DNA from: Cupriavidus pinatubonensis
Lineage (GTDB): Bacteria > Pseudomonadota > Gammaproteobacteria > Burkholderiales > Burkholderiaceae
DNA length: 64,000 bases
Assembly: GCF_019602855.1 (NCBI RefSeq)
Contig: NZ_CP080767.1
Coordinates: 620,001-684,000, forward strand
Direction: 5' to 3'
Shown: positions 54,191 to 63,480 of the stretch, piece after piece
How the letters are laid out: each line of letters starts with the position of its first letter
How positions within the stretch are numbered: the stretch's first letter is position 1
Program-made: the position numbers and the translations under genes
The notes under the pieces: generated by a model
Told to the model about the DNA's origin: nothing
Databases searched by the model: none
The model's input: the letters and a program-made list of their open reading frames with translations, nothing else

Positions 54191-54730
54191 ATGGCAAGAA
54201 ACGTAGAAATCAAGGCACGCCTGGACAGCATTGGCGCCATCGAATCACGCGTCGCCGCGCTGGCAAACAGCGGTCCCGAACGGATCGAGCAGGACGACAC
54301 CTTTTTCCCGTGCTCCAACGGCCGGCTCAAGCTCCGCGCGTTCGGGCCGGATCGCGGCCAGCTGATCTTCTATGCGCGTGCCGACCAGGCCGGTCCCAAG
54401 GAAAGCTTCTACATCCTGTCGCCGACGGCATCGCCCGATACGCTGCGTGCGGCACTGGCGGCTGCGCAAGGCGAAGTGGGACGCGTGCGCAAGCTGCGCA
54501 CGCTGTACCTGGTGGGCCGCACGCGCGTGCATCTGGATCGCGTGGAAGGGCTGGGCGATTTCCTCGAGCTCGAAGTCGTGCTGGCCGACGACGAAAGCGT
54601 CGCGGCCGGCGTGGCCGAGGCGCATGGCCTGCTCGAACGGCTCGGGGTAGAAGCGGGCGCCCTGATCGAGGGCGCCTATGTGGACCTGCTGCGCGCGGTT
54701 CAGACCACGCCGGCTCGCAGCGGGGCGTAG
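54191..54730 (+). CDS. CYTH-domain protein
   Basis: Protein of 179 aa in the CYTH/triphosphate tunnel family. It opens ARNVEIKARLDSI, the class-IV adenylate-cyclase-like form in which the first Glu of the ExExK motif is Asn. Further tunnel residues are in LKLRAFGPDRGQLIFYAR and VHLDRVEGLGDFLELEVVL. Members hydrolyse or use triphosphates; activity here is unknown. It overlaps the convergent modC by 31 bp. Confidence 0.88.
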   Translation: MARNVEIKARLDSIGAIESRVAALANSGPERIEQDDTFFPCSNGRLKLRAFGPDRGQLIFYARADQAGPKESFYILSPTASPDTLRAALAAAQGEVGRVRKLRTLYLVGRTRVHLDRVEGLGDFLELEVVLADDESVAAGVAEAHGLLERLGVEAGALIEGAYVDLLRAVQTTPARSGA

Positions 54731-55422
54731 ACGGGCGGATGCTGGCGCGTGTTGCCACTGCCGTAGATCCTGCCTTCGCGAATCTCCAGCACGTGCTCGC
54801 CAAGGGCCTCCACATCGGCCGGATCATGCGAGATCACGAGCATCGGCACGTCCAGGCTGGCTTGCAGCGCGCGCAATTCCTCGCGCATGCGGATGCGCAG
54901 GGCCGGGTCCAGCGCGGAGAACGGTTCGTCGAGCAACACGATATCGGGCTGCGCGACCAGCGCGCGCGCGAGTGCCACGCGCTGTTTCTGTCCGCCTGAA
55001 ATCTCGGCCGGGTAGTTTCCGACGATCTCGCGCAGGCCGAAGGCTTCGATCCACCGCTGCGCTTCCGGATGGGTGCCGCCGCGGCGCGGATTGCGCCAGC
55101 CCTTCGCGAGACCGAACGCGATATTCTGGCCCACGGTCAGGTGCGGGAACAGCGCGTATTCCTGGAACAGGTAAGCCACGCGGCGTTCCTGCGGACGCAC
55201 GTTGATGCCGGCGTCGGCATCGAACAGCGTGCGGCCGTTGAGCACGATGCGGCCCGCGTCGGGCATCAGCAGCCCGGCGATCGCGCGCAGCGTCAGGCTC
55301 TTGCCCGCGCCGGATGGCCCGAACAGCGCAATGCGCCGGCTGTCCGAATCGAAGGCGATGTCGAGCGCGAACTGGCGGTCGGAAGAGACCATGCGCTTGC
55401 GGATGCTGACTTGCATGCCCAT
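54700..55422 (-). CDS. modC: Molybdate ABC transporter ATPase, short form
   Basis: ABC ATPase of 240 aa energising molybdate import: Walker A GPSGAGKS, Q-loop LFQEYALFPHLTV, signature ISGGQKQRVALARAL, Walker B DIVLLDEPFSALD and switch His in VISHDPADVE. It lacks the C-terminal Mop/TOBE domain of E. coli ModC, so substrate feedback through that domain is absent. GAGG precedes the ATG at 55422. Last of modABC, 8 bp after modB. Confidence 0.93.
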   Translation of the reverse strand: MGMQVSIRKRMVSSDRQFALDIAFDSDSRRIALFGPSGAGKSLTLRAIAGLLMPDAGRIVLNGRTLFDADAGINVRPQERRVAYLFQEYALFPHLTVGQNIAFGLAKGWRNPRRGGTHPEAQRWIEAFGLREIVGNYPAEISGGQKQRVALARALVAQPDIVLLDEPFSALDPALRIRMREELRALQASLDVPMLVISHDPADVEALGEHVLEIREGRIYGSGNTRQHPPVYAPLRAGVV

Positions 55423-55430
55423 GGCGTGCC

Positions 55431-56147
55431 TCACTGGACCGGGCGCGTGCGCCGCAGGCGTCCGCGCTCGTAGATTTCCGCCGGGTTGCGCGCTGTGGCC
55501 GGCACCAGCCGTCCGGCCACCACCAGCAGCACGATGCACGTGACCGAGGTCACCAGCACCAGCAGGTTAGCGGTGTTGTCGTCGCCGGCCTGCACGGCTT
55601 CGTAGATCGCGACGGATAGCGTCTGCGTGCGTCCGGGCAGGTTGCCGGCGATCATCAGCGTGGCACCGAACTCACCGAGCGCGCGCGCAAATGCGAGCAG
55701 CACGCCGGCCCCGATGCCGCGCGCGGCCAGCGGCAGTGTCACGCGGAAGAAGATGCCGGCTTCCGGCACGCCCAGCACGCGTGCCGCGTTCTCGAGCTGG
55801 TGGTCCACACCTTCAAACGCAGCGCGGGCCGATTTCAGCACCAGCGGAAACGCAACGATGGTCGAGGCCAGCACCGCGCCCTGCCACGTGAACACCAACT
55901 CGATGCCAAGTTTGACGAGCCACTCGCCAAACACGCCGCGGCGGCCCACCAGTACCAGCAGGTAGTAGCCGAGCACCGTCGGCGGCAGCACCAGCGGCAG
56001 GGTCAGCACCGCATCGACGACATCGCGTGCCGGCGAACGCCAGCGCGCCAGCGCGTAGGCCGCCGCCACGCCGAGCACGGCATTGAGCGCGGTAGCCCAG
56101 CCCGCGACCTTCAGCGACAGCAGCAGTGGTACCCAGACAGCGTCCAT
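55431..56147 (-). CDS. modB: Molybdate ABC transporter permease
   Basis: Inner-membrane permease of 238 aa with about five or six helices and the EAA-like loop AFARALGEFGATLMIAGN that contacts the ATPase. It also shows LPLVLPPTVLGYYLLVLVG, common in ModB. Between modA (18 bp) and modC (8 bp) in a tight operon. Confidence 0.95.
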   Translation of the reverse strand: MDAVWVPLLLSLKVAGWATALNAVLGVAAAYALARWRSPARDVVDAVLTLPLVLPPTVLGYYLLVLVGRRGVFGEWLVKLGIELVFTWQGAVLASTIVAFPLVLKSARAAFEGVDHQLENAARVLGVPEAGIFFRVTLPLAARGIGAGVLLAFARALGEFGATLMIAGNLPGRTQTLSVAIYEAVQAGDDNTANLLVLVTSVTCIVLLVVAGRLVPATARNPAEIYERGRLRRTRPVQ

Positions 56148-56165
56148 GGCTTGCGGCGATTCCGG

Positions 56166-56966
56166 TCAGGGCTTCTGAAAGCCGTAGCGCGCCAGGATGG
56201 CCTGGCCTTCGGCCGACATCACATAGCTGACGAAGGCTGTCGCCTGCGCGTTCTGTTTGGTCACGCTGGTTACGGCAATGGGGTAAGTCACCGGCGTGCG
56301 GCTCGGCACGCGCACGGCTACCTTGACCTTGTCGGGCATGACCGCCGCATCGGTGGCGAACACGAAGCCGGCCTCAACCTCGCCGCGTGCCACGTAGTCC
56401 AGGCTCTGGCGCACGTTCTGCGCGAGCACGCCCTTGGCGGAAACCGCGTTCCACTGGCCGGCGGCTTCCAGCGCGCTCTTGGTGTAGCGGCCAACCGGCA
56501 CGGAAGCCGGGTTGCCGAAGGCGACGCGCTTCACCTCGGGTTTGGTCAGGTCCTGCAGCGAGCCGAGGTTGAGCTTGCTGTCTTGCGGCACGATCATCAC
56601 GATCTGGTTGGCGGCGAAGTCGCGGCGCGTCGCCGGGACCACGACCTTCTCGGCCTGGGCTTTGTTCATGGCCTCCTGGTCCGCCGAGGCAAACACGTCG
56701 GCCGGCGCGCCCTTGACGATCTGCTGCATCAGCACGTCCGATGCGCCGAAGTTCAGCACGACCTTGGTCTCCGGATGCGCCTTCTCGTACGACTCGGCCA
56801 GGGTCTTGAACGCATTGGTCAGGCTTGCGGCTGCCGATACCACGAGGTCCGCGCCAAAGGCAGGCGGTGCGGCCAGCGCCAGGGCGGCCAGCGCGGCGCT
56901 GGCGACATGAACGGCACGGCGCCGAAAAGCCCAGCCCGGCGAACGGTCGGTGCGGGAGGTGTGCAT
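56166..56966 (-). CDS. modA: Molybdate-binding periplasmic protein
   Basis: Periplasmic binding protein of 266 aa with a signal peptide (RRRAVHVASAALAALALAA, cleavage after PAFGA). The oxyanion site is built by SAAASLTNAF, NFGASDVLMQQI and the FGNPASVPVGRYTKSAL segment. The ATG at 56966 has AGGAATC in range. First gene of modABC; promoter and ModE-type operator lie upstream. Confidence 0.95.
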   Translation of the reverse strand: MHTSRTDRSPGWAFRRRAVHVASAALAALALAAPPAFGADLVVSAAASLTNAFKTLAESYEKAHPETKVVLNFGASDVLMQQIVKGAPADVFASADQEAMNKAQAEKVVVPATRRDFAANQIVMIVPQDSKLNLGSLQDLTKPEVKRVAFGNPASVPVGRYTKSALEAAGQWNAVSAKGVLAQNVRQSLDYVARGEVEAGFVFATDAAVMPDKVKVAVRVPSRTPVTYPIAVTSVTKQNAQATAFVSYVMSAEGQAILARYGFQKP

Positions 56967-57022
56967 GGAAAGATTCCTGGGAGACACGCGCGTGCGCGCA
57001 TGGCCTGGGGTGTACTGTCAGG

Positions 57023-57055
57023 CGCAATATAAGGCTGTATATAGCGAGGCGTCAA
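57023..57055 (-). promoter_or_regulatory. modABC promoter overlapped by ModE-type operator
   Basis: On the minus strand, TTGACG (57050-57055) and TTATAT (57027-57032) are separated by 17 bp. An inverted repeat with arms CGCAATATA (57023-57031) and TATATAGCG (57038-57046), six bases apart and one mismatch from perfect, covers the -10 and spacer. It resembles the E. coli ModE box (CGCTATATA ... TATATAnCG). Repression by ModE-molybdate is inferred. Confidence 0.75.
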
Positions 57056-57184
57056 TGTTGCGCCATCACGGCCAGTATGGGTATTGGCAAAGGCACAAGG
57101 CGGGTATCACGCGCGGCGAATGCCGCACAGGACGGAATTGCAGGGCAGGGACATGGCGCGCCGGAACTGGCGCGCCAGACGGGT

Positions 57185-57379
57185 TCAAGCAGGCGGAGCG
57201 CCGTCCTTGAACATGGTTTTCAGCTGCGCGCGCAGCTCAGGCGTGTCCTGATGCTGGTGCACGGCCACGGCATGCTGGACCGCGGCTTCGAGCAGTTCGT
57301 CTTCGCTGTCGGCGCTAAGCGCGACCGTACAGTTTGTGTCGCTCGGGTAGTCGCGGCAATCGACATACTTGCGTCCCAT
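57185..57379 (-). CDS. DUF1059 small protein
   Basis: Protein of 64 aa matching DUF1059: it starts GRKYVDCRDYPSDTNCTVAL and has the helical part EDELLEAAVQHAVAVHQHQD followed by LRAQLKTMF. AGGAGG precedes the ATG. Two Cys are kept. Function unknown; such proteins are often near redox or stress genes. Confidence 0.88.
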   Translation of the reverse strand: MGRKYVDCRDYPSDTNCTVALSADSEDELLEAAVQHAVAVHQHQDTPELRAQLKTMFKDGAPPA

Positions 57380-57442
57380 ATCGCCTCCTGACGCCGGCCT
57401 GGTAACCGGCGTTTTCCAGTATAGGGCGCAGGTTAGCGTCGG

Positions 57443-58384
57443 TTACAGGACCGGAGTGAGCACCTTGCCGGTGTCCAGGAACGCTTCCAGATTCTGGAGC
57501 GTAAGGGCAGTCATGGCAGCGCGCGTTTCATGGGTGCCGCTGGCCATGTGCGGTGCCAGCACGACATTGTCGAGCGCCAGCAGCGCGGGCGGGACATTGG
57601 GTTCGTCGCGGAACACGTCGAGTCCCGCGCCGCCGAGCCGGCCTTCAACCAGCGCCTCGACCATCGCGGCCTCGTCGATCACGCTGCCGCGCGACACGTT
57701 GACCAGGATGCCCTTGGGACCCAGCGCGTCGATGACCTCGCGCGAGACCAGTCCGGCAGTTTCCGGGCCGCCGACAACGGCCACCACGAGGAAGTCGGAC
57801 CATGCCGCCAGCGCTTTCAGGTCGCCTTCGAAGCGCCACGGCGCACCGTCGCGCGGGCGGCGGTTGTGGTACGCGATCTCCATGTCGAAGCCGCTGGCCC
57901 GGCGCGCCACGATCTCGCCGATTCGACCCAGGCCCAGGATGCCGAGCTTCTTGCCGGACACCCTCGTGGTCAGCGGAAAGCCGCCTTGCGGCCAGCGCTG
58001 CGCACGCACGAAGCGGTCGCCATGCGCAATGCCGCGCGCCGCGTCGATCAGCAGCCCGAAGGCCAGGTCGGCCACGCAGTCGTTGAGCACATCGGGCGTA
58101 TTGCTGACCTGGATGCCGCGTGCGCGTGCCGCATCCAGTGCGATGGAGTCATAGCCCACGCCGAAACTGACAATGGCCTCGAGCTTCGGCAGCGCACCGA
58201 TCAGTGCCGCCGTGCAGCCATGGCGCGCGGACGTCACCACCACGCGCACCTCGCCGCCGTGCTCGCGCGCCCACGCCAGCGGATCAGCCTGCTGCCACAG
58301 CGCGGCCGCGCTGAAGCGTTCCTGCAGCGTGGAATTGGTCTGCGGCGCGAGCGGGCCGACCTGAAGGATCTGGATAGCGGACAT
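57443..58384 (-). CDS. D-isomer-specific 2-hydroxyacid dehydrogenase
   Basis: NAD(P)-dependent oxidoreductase of 313 aa. The Rossmann motif is KLGILGLGRIGEIVARR, and the catalytic residues lie in NVSRGSVID (Arg), DVFRDEPNVP (Glu) and APHMASGT (His). The basic NRRPRD after the second strand suggests NADPH use. It is closest to glyoxylate/hydroxypyruvate reductases; the exact substrate is inferred. Monocistronic. Confidence 0.9.
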   Translation of the reverse strand: MSAIQILQVGPLAPQTNSTLQERFSAAALWQQADPLAWAREHGGEVRVVVTSARHGCTAALIGALPKLEAIVSFGVGYDSIALDAARARGIQVSNTPDVLNDCVADLAFGLLIDAARGIAHGDRFVRAQRWPQGGFPLTTRVSGKKLGILGLGRIGEIVARRASGFDMEIAYHNRRPRDGAPWRFEGDLKALAAWSDFLVVAVVGGPETAGLVSREVIDALGPKGILVNVSRGSVIDEAAMVEALVEGRLGGAGLDVFRDEPNVPPALLALDNVVLAPHMASGTHETRAAMTALTLQNLEAFLDTGKVLTPVL

Positions 58385-58544
58385 GAAACGTGTGGAGAGC
58401 GGAAGCGATGAATGGAGAGGCGCGGGCTGTATGCCCAGGCCGGCAATAGTAGCGCAGCCCCCACGATCTTGCCGGCCACTGCCGTGCGCGCTGCGTTATG
58501 CTGGCAATCGTGCCGATCCACCGCCGCGCATATGCGCCCATGCC

Positions 58545-59096
58545 ATGAAGACCCTCTACCTGGCCGGTTTCGATGTGTTCCGCGAAGATGCCCTCGACCG
58601 GGGCAGGAAGCTCAAGGCGCTGTGCGCCGAGTACGGCTTTGAAGGGCTGTATCCGCTCGACAAGCAGGTGCCGGCGGGCCTGCAAGGGCCCGACGCCGCG
58701 CGCTGGATCTACGACGCCAACATCGCGCTGCTGCGCCGCGCCGACATGGTCATGGCCAATCTCGACGACTTTCGCGGGCTGGGCGAGCCGGACTCAGGCA
58801 CGGTCTTCGAGGTCGGGTTTGCCGTGGCGCTGCAGAAGCCGGTATGGGGTTATTTTGCTGACGCCGGGACGCTGTGCGAACGGGTGGGAGTGGATACGGA
58901 TGACGAAGGTCGCGCGCGCGATGCAAAGGGTTTCCTCGTCGAAGATTTCGGCTTGCCGAAAAACCTGATGCTCGCGTGTCCGGTCAGACTGGTGCGCGGT
59001 GGGCCGCTGGAATGCCTGCAGGCGATGGTCGATGGTGAGCGGCGGCGCGCCGTGCGACGGGAGCGGGAGGCGGGGTTTTGGGATGGGGATGATTGA
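58545..59096 (+). CDS. Nucleoside 2-deoxyribosyltransferase
   Basis: Protein of 183 aa in the PF05014 family: TLYLAGFDVFREDALDRG at the N terminus, ARWIYDANIALLRRADMVMA and the catalytic region NLDDFRGLGEPDSGTVFEVG with FAVALQKPVWGY. These enzymes swap bases on deoxynucleosides or hydrolyse deoxynucleotides. The start at 58545 is the first ATG before the conserved LAGFDVF. It ends 19 bp before the foldback element. Confidence 0.88.
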   Translation: MKTLYLAGFDVFREDALDRGRKLKALCAEYGFEGLYPLDKQVPAGLQGPDAARWIYDANIALLRRADMVMANLDDFRGLGEPDSGTVFEVGFAVALQKPVWGYFADAGTLCERVGVDTDDEGRARDAKGFLVEDFGLPKNLMLACPVRLVRGGPLECLQAMVDGERRRAVRREREAGFWDGDD

Positions 59097-59115
59097 GGTG
59101 TTTGGGGGGGGCGTG

Positions 59116-59160
59116 CTTGGCATGCGCCGCTGTTTCGCCGGCGTAGCCGGCGACCTACTT
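59116..59160 (+). repeat. Foldback element, left inverted repeat
   Basis: 45 bases beginning CTTGGCATGCGCCGCTGTTT, perfectly inverted at 59784-59828. It contains an internal palindromic core GCCGGCGTAGCCGGC. Confidence 0.92.
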
Positions 59161-59783
59161 TTACCCGAGCGGTAAAAGTAGGCAAAAGCGCGTTTACGGC
59201 TTGCCCCAAAGGGGCGAATTTTTATCGTAGTGTGCCAGGGGTGTTGTACGGGTATGGGCTTCAGAGTCCGTCAGGCTGCCTGCCGCGTGGGGCACGACCG
59301 TGGTCGGGAATACAGCGCTGATTGAACGAGCCCTGCAAGCGTTCGTGGCCCCTGCTGCTGGCGATATCGTGTGATCGCCTTCGGCTGCGCTGCGCGCAGA
59401 GCCCAAGTCTGAGCACGCAGGCTCAGGGCAAACCACGCCTCAGTAACGATGCCCCTGCATTGATGCGCCAAGTAGAGAGAGGGAGAAGAAAACTGACCTC
59501 GGGCGCCAGCGACATTGATGAACTCGCACCCCGACGACGACGTGCGCGCAGCGCAGCCGAAGGCGTCCCACCCCTGACGCTATTGGAACGCTGTACCTAT
59601 ACGTGGTCGGGGCTCGTTCAAAAGTCGGTTGTCGTCAGGCACCGCGCTGAAAACCTACGCGTAGCAGGGTCGAACGGCCGACCACCATGGCAGGCGTCCA
59701 AAGCCGTTTGAACCACTGCCGCCGCGGAATTGATGGCCAGCGGCAGCGACGCTTTCTTGCCTACTTCTTGTCGCTTGGACAAG

Positions 59784-59828
59784 AAGTAGGTCGCCGGCTA
59801 CGCCGGCGAAACAGCGGCGCATGCCAAG
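59784..59828 (-). repeat. Foldback element, right inverted repeat
   Basis: Perfect inverse of the left end. The sequence just outside continues the identity seen with the solo copy at 45003-45026, which reaches seven bases past this repeat; the element may therefore extend slightly beyond 59828. Confidence 0.92.
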
Positions 59829-59855
59829 AGCGATACCCCAGCCCGAACCTCTCCT

Positions 59856-61529
59856 TCAATCCGTCACCGCCCCCTTACTGGCCGTCGACGCCAGTCGAGC
59901 AAACTTGGCCAATACCCCCCGTGTATAACGCGCAACAGGTTGTTTCCACTCAGCCCGGCGGCGAGCCAACTCCTCATCCGACACATTCACCTGCAACACC
60001 AGCTTGTGCGCATCGATCGTGATCGAATCCCCTTCCCGCACGAGCGCAATATTGCCGCCTACATACGCTTCCGGCGCGACATGGCCGACGACCATCCCCC
60101 AGGTGCCCCCGGAGAACCGGCCATCGGTGATGAAGCCCACCGACTCTCCCAACCCCTTGCCAATAATGGCTGACGTAGGCGCCAGCATTTCCGGCATCCC
60201 GGGCCCGCCCTTGGGCCCAAGATAGCGCAGCACCAGCACATCCCCCGCATTGATCTTGTCGGCCAGGATCGCCTCCATCGCGCTCTGTTCATCCTCGAAC
60301 ACCCGCGCCGGCCCGGTGATGACCGGATTCTTCAGGCCGGTGATCTTGGCCACCGCGCCTTCCTCGGCGAGATTGCCCTTCAGGATCGCCAGATGCCCCT
60401 CCGCATAGAGCGCCTTCTCGATTGGCATGATCACGTCCTGGTCGGCCCGCGGCTGGTCCGGCACGTGTTCCAGCTCTTCAGCCAGCGTGCGGCCTGTGAT
60501 GGTCAGGCAGTCGCCATGCAGCAGTCCGGCCTTCAGCAGGATCTTCATGACCTGCGGGATGCCGCCCGCCTTGTGCAGGTCGGTGGCCACGTACTGGCCC
60601 GACGGCTTCAGGTTGCAGATCACAGGCACCTTGCGACGGATGCGCTCGAAATCGTCGATGGTCCATTCGACTTCGGCCGAGTGCGCAATGGCCAGGTAGT
60701 GCAGCACCGCGTTGGTCGAGCCACCGGTGGCCATGATCAGCGCGACGGCGTTTTCGATCGACTTGCGCGTGATGATGTCGCGCGGCTTGATGTCCTTCTT
60801 GATCGCCTCGACCAGCACGCGCGCCGATTCGGCAGCGCTATCGACCTTTTCCTGATCGGGGTTGGCCATCGTCGACGAATACAGCAGCGACATGCCAAGC
60901 GCCTCGAACGACGAGCTCATCGTATTGGCGGTGTACATGCCGCCGCACGATCCGGTCGACGGACAAGCGTTCCTTTCCACGCCCTCGAAATCTTCTTCGC
61001 TCATGCGGCCGGCGGTGAATTCGCCCACGGCCTCGAACGACGACACGATGGTCAGGTCCTTGCCCTTCCAGTTGCCGGGCTTGATGGTGCCGCCATAGAC
61101 GTAGATGCCCGGCACATTGGTGCGCGCGAGCGCGATCATGCCGCCCGGCATGTTCTTGTCGCAGCCGCCGATCACCACCACGCCGTCCATCCACTGGCCC
61201 TGGGCGGCGGTCTCGATGCAGTCGGCAATGACTTCGCGCGAGATCAGCGAGTACTTCATGCCCTCGGTGCCCATCGACATGCCGTCGGAGATCGTCGGCG
61301 TGCCGAATACCTGCGGATTGGCGTCCGAGGCCTTCACAGCGTCGATCGCGGCGTCGGCCAGGCGCTGCAGGCCGGCGTTGCACGGCGTGATCGTCGAGTG
61401 GCCGTTGGCGATGCCGACCATGGGCTTGTCGAAGTCTTCCTTCTGGTAGCCCAGCGCGTAGTACATCGAGCGGTTCGGGGAACGCGCCACACCTTGCGTG
61501 ATGTTGCGGGAGCGTTTGTTGAATGCCAT
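59856..61529 (-). CDS. ilvD: Dihydroxy-acid dehydratase
   Basis: Fe-S enzyme of 557 aa catalysing the third common step of branched-chain amino acid synthesis. Cluster cysteines are in [10 protein letters not shown] and [15 protein letters not shown], plus an early Cys ([11 protein letters not shown]). The C-terminal signatures [19 protein letters not shown] and [15 protein letters not shown] are intact. The ATG at 61529 has GGAGA upstream. Divergent from a LysR gene with a palindromic operator between them. Confidence 0.96.
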   Translation of the reverse strand: MAFNKRSRNITQGVARSPNRSMYYALGYQKEDFDKPMVGIANGHSTITPCNAGLQRLADAAIDAVKASDANPQVFGTPTISDGMSMGTEGMKYSLISREVIADCIETAAQGQWMDGVVVIGGCDKNMPGGMIALARTNVPGIYVYGGTIKPGNWKGKDLTIVSSFEAVGEFTAGRMSEEDFEGVERNACPSTGSCGGMYTANTMSSSFEALGMSLLYSSTMANPDQEKVDSAAESARVLVEAIKKDIKPRDIITRKSIENAVALIMATGGSTNAVLHYLAIAHSAEVEWTIDDFERIRRKVPVICNLKPSGQYVATDLHKAGGIPQVMKILLKAGLLHGDCLTITGRTLAEELEHVPDQPRADQDVIMPIEKALYAEGHLAILKGNLAEEGAVAKITGLKNPVITGPARVFEDEQSAMEAILADKINAGDVLVLRYLGPKGGPGMPEMLAPTSAIIGKGLGESVGFITDGRFSGGTWGMVVGHVAPEAYVGGNIALVREGDSITIDAHKLVLQVNVSDEELARRRAEWKQPVARYTRGVLAKFARLASTASKGAVTD

Positions 61530-61580
61530 GGTCGTGTCTCCGGGGAATGTTCTTCGGCTGAGGCTCGGGGGTTTGCGCAA

Positions 61581-61623
61581 AGAATGCGACTTGCGTTTTG
61601 GAGTGTCAAATATATTATTTGAC
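61581..61623 (-). promoter_or_regulatory. ilvD promoter and LysR-type operator
   Basis: A perfect palindrome of 8-base arms GTCAAATA-tat-TATTTGAC (61605-61623) lies between the divergent ilvD and LysR genes. On the minus strand its one arm contains the -35 box TTGACA (61604-61609), 17 bp from CATTCT (61581-61586). The adjacent LysR protein is the likely binder. Confidence 0.65.
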
Positions 61624-61657
61624 CTTTATTGAGTCGAAAAACATATCAGGAGCGCTT

Positions 61658-62614
61658 TTGGACCTGCGCCAGCTGCGGTACTTCGTCACGGTGGCGGAAG
61701 AGCTGCATTTCGGAAGGGCGGCCACGCGGCTAGCCATGACGCAGCCGCCGCTTTCCCAGCAGATTCAGTCTTTGGAAGAGGAAATCGGCGTGCAGTTGTT
61801 CGTGCGCACGCGCCGTTCGGTGATGATGACGCCGGCCGGGCAGCAATGGCTGCCCGAGGTTCGCCGCGTGCTCGCTGACGCTGCGGCGTTGCCGGGGCTT
61901 GCCCAGAGGCTGGCACGCGGGGAGATCGGCTCGCTCGTGCTGGCCTTCGTCAGCACCGCCGATTACGGCATCCTGCCCGACCTTCTGCGGCGGTTTCGCG
62001 CGCAGCATCCGGAGGTCCAGCTTCAGTTGCGTGAAGCCACCAGCGATGTCCAGCTCGAAGCATTGAGCGAAGGCAGCATCGACGCGGGGCTGGTGATTCG
62101 CCCCCAGTTGCCGGCGATGCCGCATGGCCTGTCCTACCTGCCGCTGGTGCGCGAACCGCTGGTGCTGGCCGTGCCGGACGGCTGGCGGCCCGCGCATGGC
62201 AGCATGCCGGCGGATGGCAAAGTTTCGCTGCGCGATGCCGCGCGCGAACCGCTGATCATTTTCCCGCGTCGAAGCGCGCCGGTTTTTTATGACATCATTA
62301 CAGGCTACTATGCGCGCGACGGCTTGTCGCCAGTGATCGCGCAGGAAGCCATCCAGATGCAGACCATCGTGAGCCTGGTGTCTGCGGGCATGGGGGTGGC
62401 GCTGGTGCCGGCCTCGCTCTGCAACCTTCGCCGTACCGGCGTGTCGTACCTCGCGTTACGCGAGGCAGGGCCGCAGATCGAGACCGGGCTGCTCTGGCGC
62501 GAAGGCGCTGCCGGCGTCGCGCCGGCACTGCGTTCACTGATCGACATCGCGAGCGGGCTGTCCTCGGCGGAATCTGCGCAACCCTCAGTCTCCGCGGCGG
62601 CCGGGCCTTTTTAA
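61658..62614 (+). CDS. LysR-family regulator divergent from ilvD
   Basis: Regulator of 318 aa with an N-terminal HTH ([20 protein letters not shown], then [20 protein letters not shown]) and a LysR substrate-binding domain (about 90-295, with [18 protein letters not shown]), in the BenM/CatM-like shape. The start is a TTG at 61658 with AGGAG six bases upstream; an ATG at 61598 would run through the operator. It probably controls ilvD and itself. Confidence 0.88.
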   Translation: MDLRQLRYFVTVAEELHFGRAATRLAMTQPPLSQQIQSLEEEIGVQLFVRTRRSVMMTPAGQQWLPEVRRVLADAAALPGLAQRLARGEIGSLVLAFVSTADYGILPDLLRRFRAQHPEVQLQLREATSDVQLEALSEGSIDAGLVIRPQLPAMPHGLSYLPLVREPLVLAVPDGWRPAHGSMPADGKVSLRDAAREPLIIFPRRSAPVFYDIITGYYARDGLSPVIAQEAIQMQTIVSLVSAGMGVALVPASLCNLRRTGVSYLALREAGPQIETGLLWREGAAGVAPALRSLIDIASGLSSAESAQPSVSAAAGPF

Positions 62615-62631
62615 CTTCCACCCACCTCACC

Positions 62632-63462
62632 ATGCTGATTCATCCCCAATTCGATCCCGTCGCCATCCATATCGGCCCGCTTGCCATCCGCTGGTACGGG
62701 CTGATGTACCTGGCCGGGTTCATCATGTTCCTGTGGTTCGGGCGCCTGCGCATTCGCCAGCCGCATATGGCGGCACGAGGCTGGGCCGCGCGCGACCTCG
62801 ACGACATGCTCTTCTTCGGCGTGATGGGCGTGATACTGGGCGGCCGGCTCGGCTATGTGCTGTTCTACAAGCCGTCGTACTACCTCACGCACCCGCTCGA
62901 GATCTTCAAGGTGTGGGAGGGCGGCATGGCCTTCCATGGCGGCTTTCTCGGCGTACTGGTCGCTATGTGGCTGTTCGCGCGGCTCCGCCAGCGCCACTGG
63001 CTCGAGGTTACGGACTTCATCGCGCCGATGATCCCGTGCGGCCTGGCCGCCGGCCGGATCGGCAACTTCATCAACGGCGAACTGTGGGGCCGGCCGACGG
63101 ACCTGCCGTGGGGCATGATCTTCCCGCAGGCCGGCGACAATATTCCGCGCCATCCGTCGCAGCTCTACCAGTTCGCGGGCGAGGGCGTGGCGCTGTTCAT
63201 CATCCTGTGGCTGTTCGCGCGCAAGCCGCGGCCGATGGGCGCGGTGTCGGGCGTGTTCCTGATCGGCTATGGCGGCTTCCGCTTTGCCGCGGAATTCGCG
63301 CGTGAGCCGGACAGCTTCCTCGGCCTGCTGGCGATGCACCTGTCGATGGGCCAGTGGCTGAGCCTGCCGATGATCCTGATCGGCATCGCGATGGTGGTGT
63401 GGGCCTATCGCCGGCAGGCGCGTTCCGGTGAGGAGCGCCCCGTGACCGATTCGGGCGCCTGA
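62632..63462 (+). CDS. lgt: Prolipoprotein diacylglyceryl transferase
   Basis: Inner-membrane enzyme of 276 aa adding diacylglycerol to the lipobox Cys of prolipoproteins. It has about seven helices, [11 protein letters not shown] near the start, the catalytic H102 (MAFHGGFLG) and the Lgt signature [20 protein letters not shown] with R142. It begins 17 bp after the LysR gene, on the same strand. Confidence 0.96.
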   Translation: MLIHPQFDPVAIHIGPLAIRWYGLMYLAGFIMFLWFGRLRIRQPHMAARGWAARDLDDMLFFGVMGVILGGRLGYVLFYKPSYYLTHPLEIFKVWEGGMAFHGGFLGVLVAMWLFARLRQRHWLEVTDFIAPMIPCGLAAGRIGNFINGELWGRPTDLPWGMIFPQAGDNIPRHPSQLYQFAGEGVALFIILWLFARKPRPMGAVSGVFLIGYGGFRFAAEFAREPDSFLGLLAMHLSMGQWLSLPMILIGIAMVVWAYRRQARSGEERPVTDSGA

Positions 63463-63480
63463 AAGCGCGCCCGCGCGCGG

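Larger units (their letters stand above)
59116..59828. mobile_element. 713-bp foldback (MITE-like) element
   Basis: The ends are a perfect 45-bp inverted repeat (59116-59160 and 59784-59828). Just inside each is a strong hairpin (59154-59182, 12 pairs; 59760-59790, 13 pairs). A further perfect 23-bp inverted repeat lies inside (59376-59398 and 59543-59565). No transposase or credible gene is present, and no target duplication was identified. A solo end occurs at 45003-45026. It lies between the deoxyribosyltransferase gene and ilvD. Confidence 0.8.

Noticed and set aside
55800-57032. 410-codon plus-strand frame opposite modB and modA
   Set aside because: Shadow frame; it also runs through the modA promoter and operator.
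59194-59436. Minus-strand frames of 66-80 codons inside the foldback element
   Set aside because: They include parts of the hairpins and internal inverted repeats, have no ribosome site and look like chance frames in a repeated element.
60393-61622. 409-codon plus-strand frame opposite ilvD
   Set aside because: Antisense shadow of ilvD; no ribosome site and no recognisable family.
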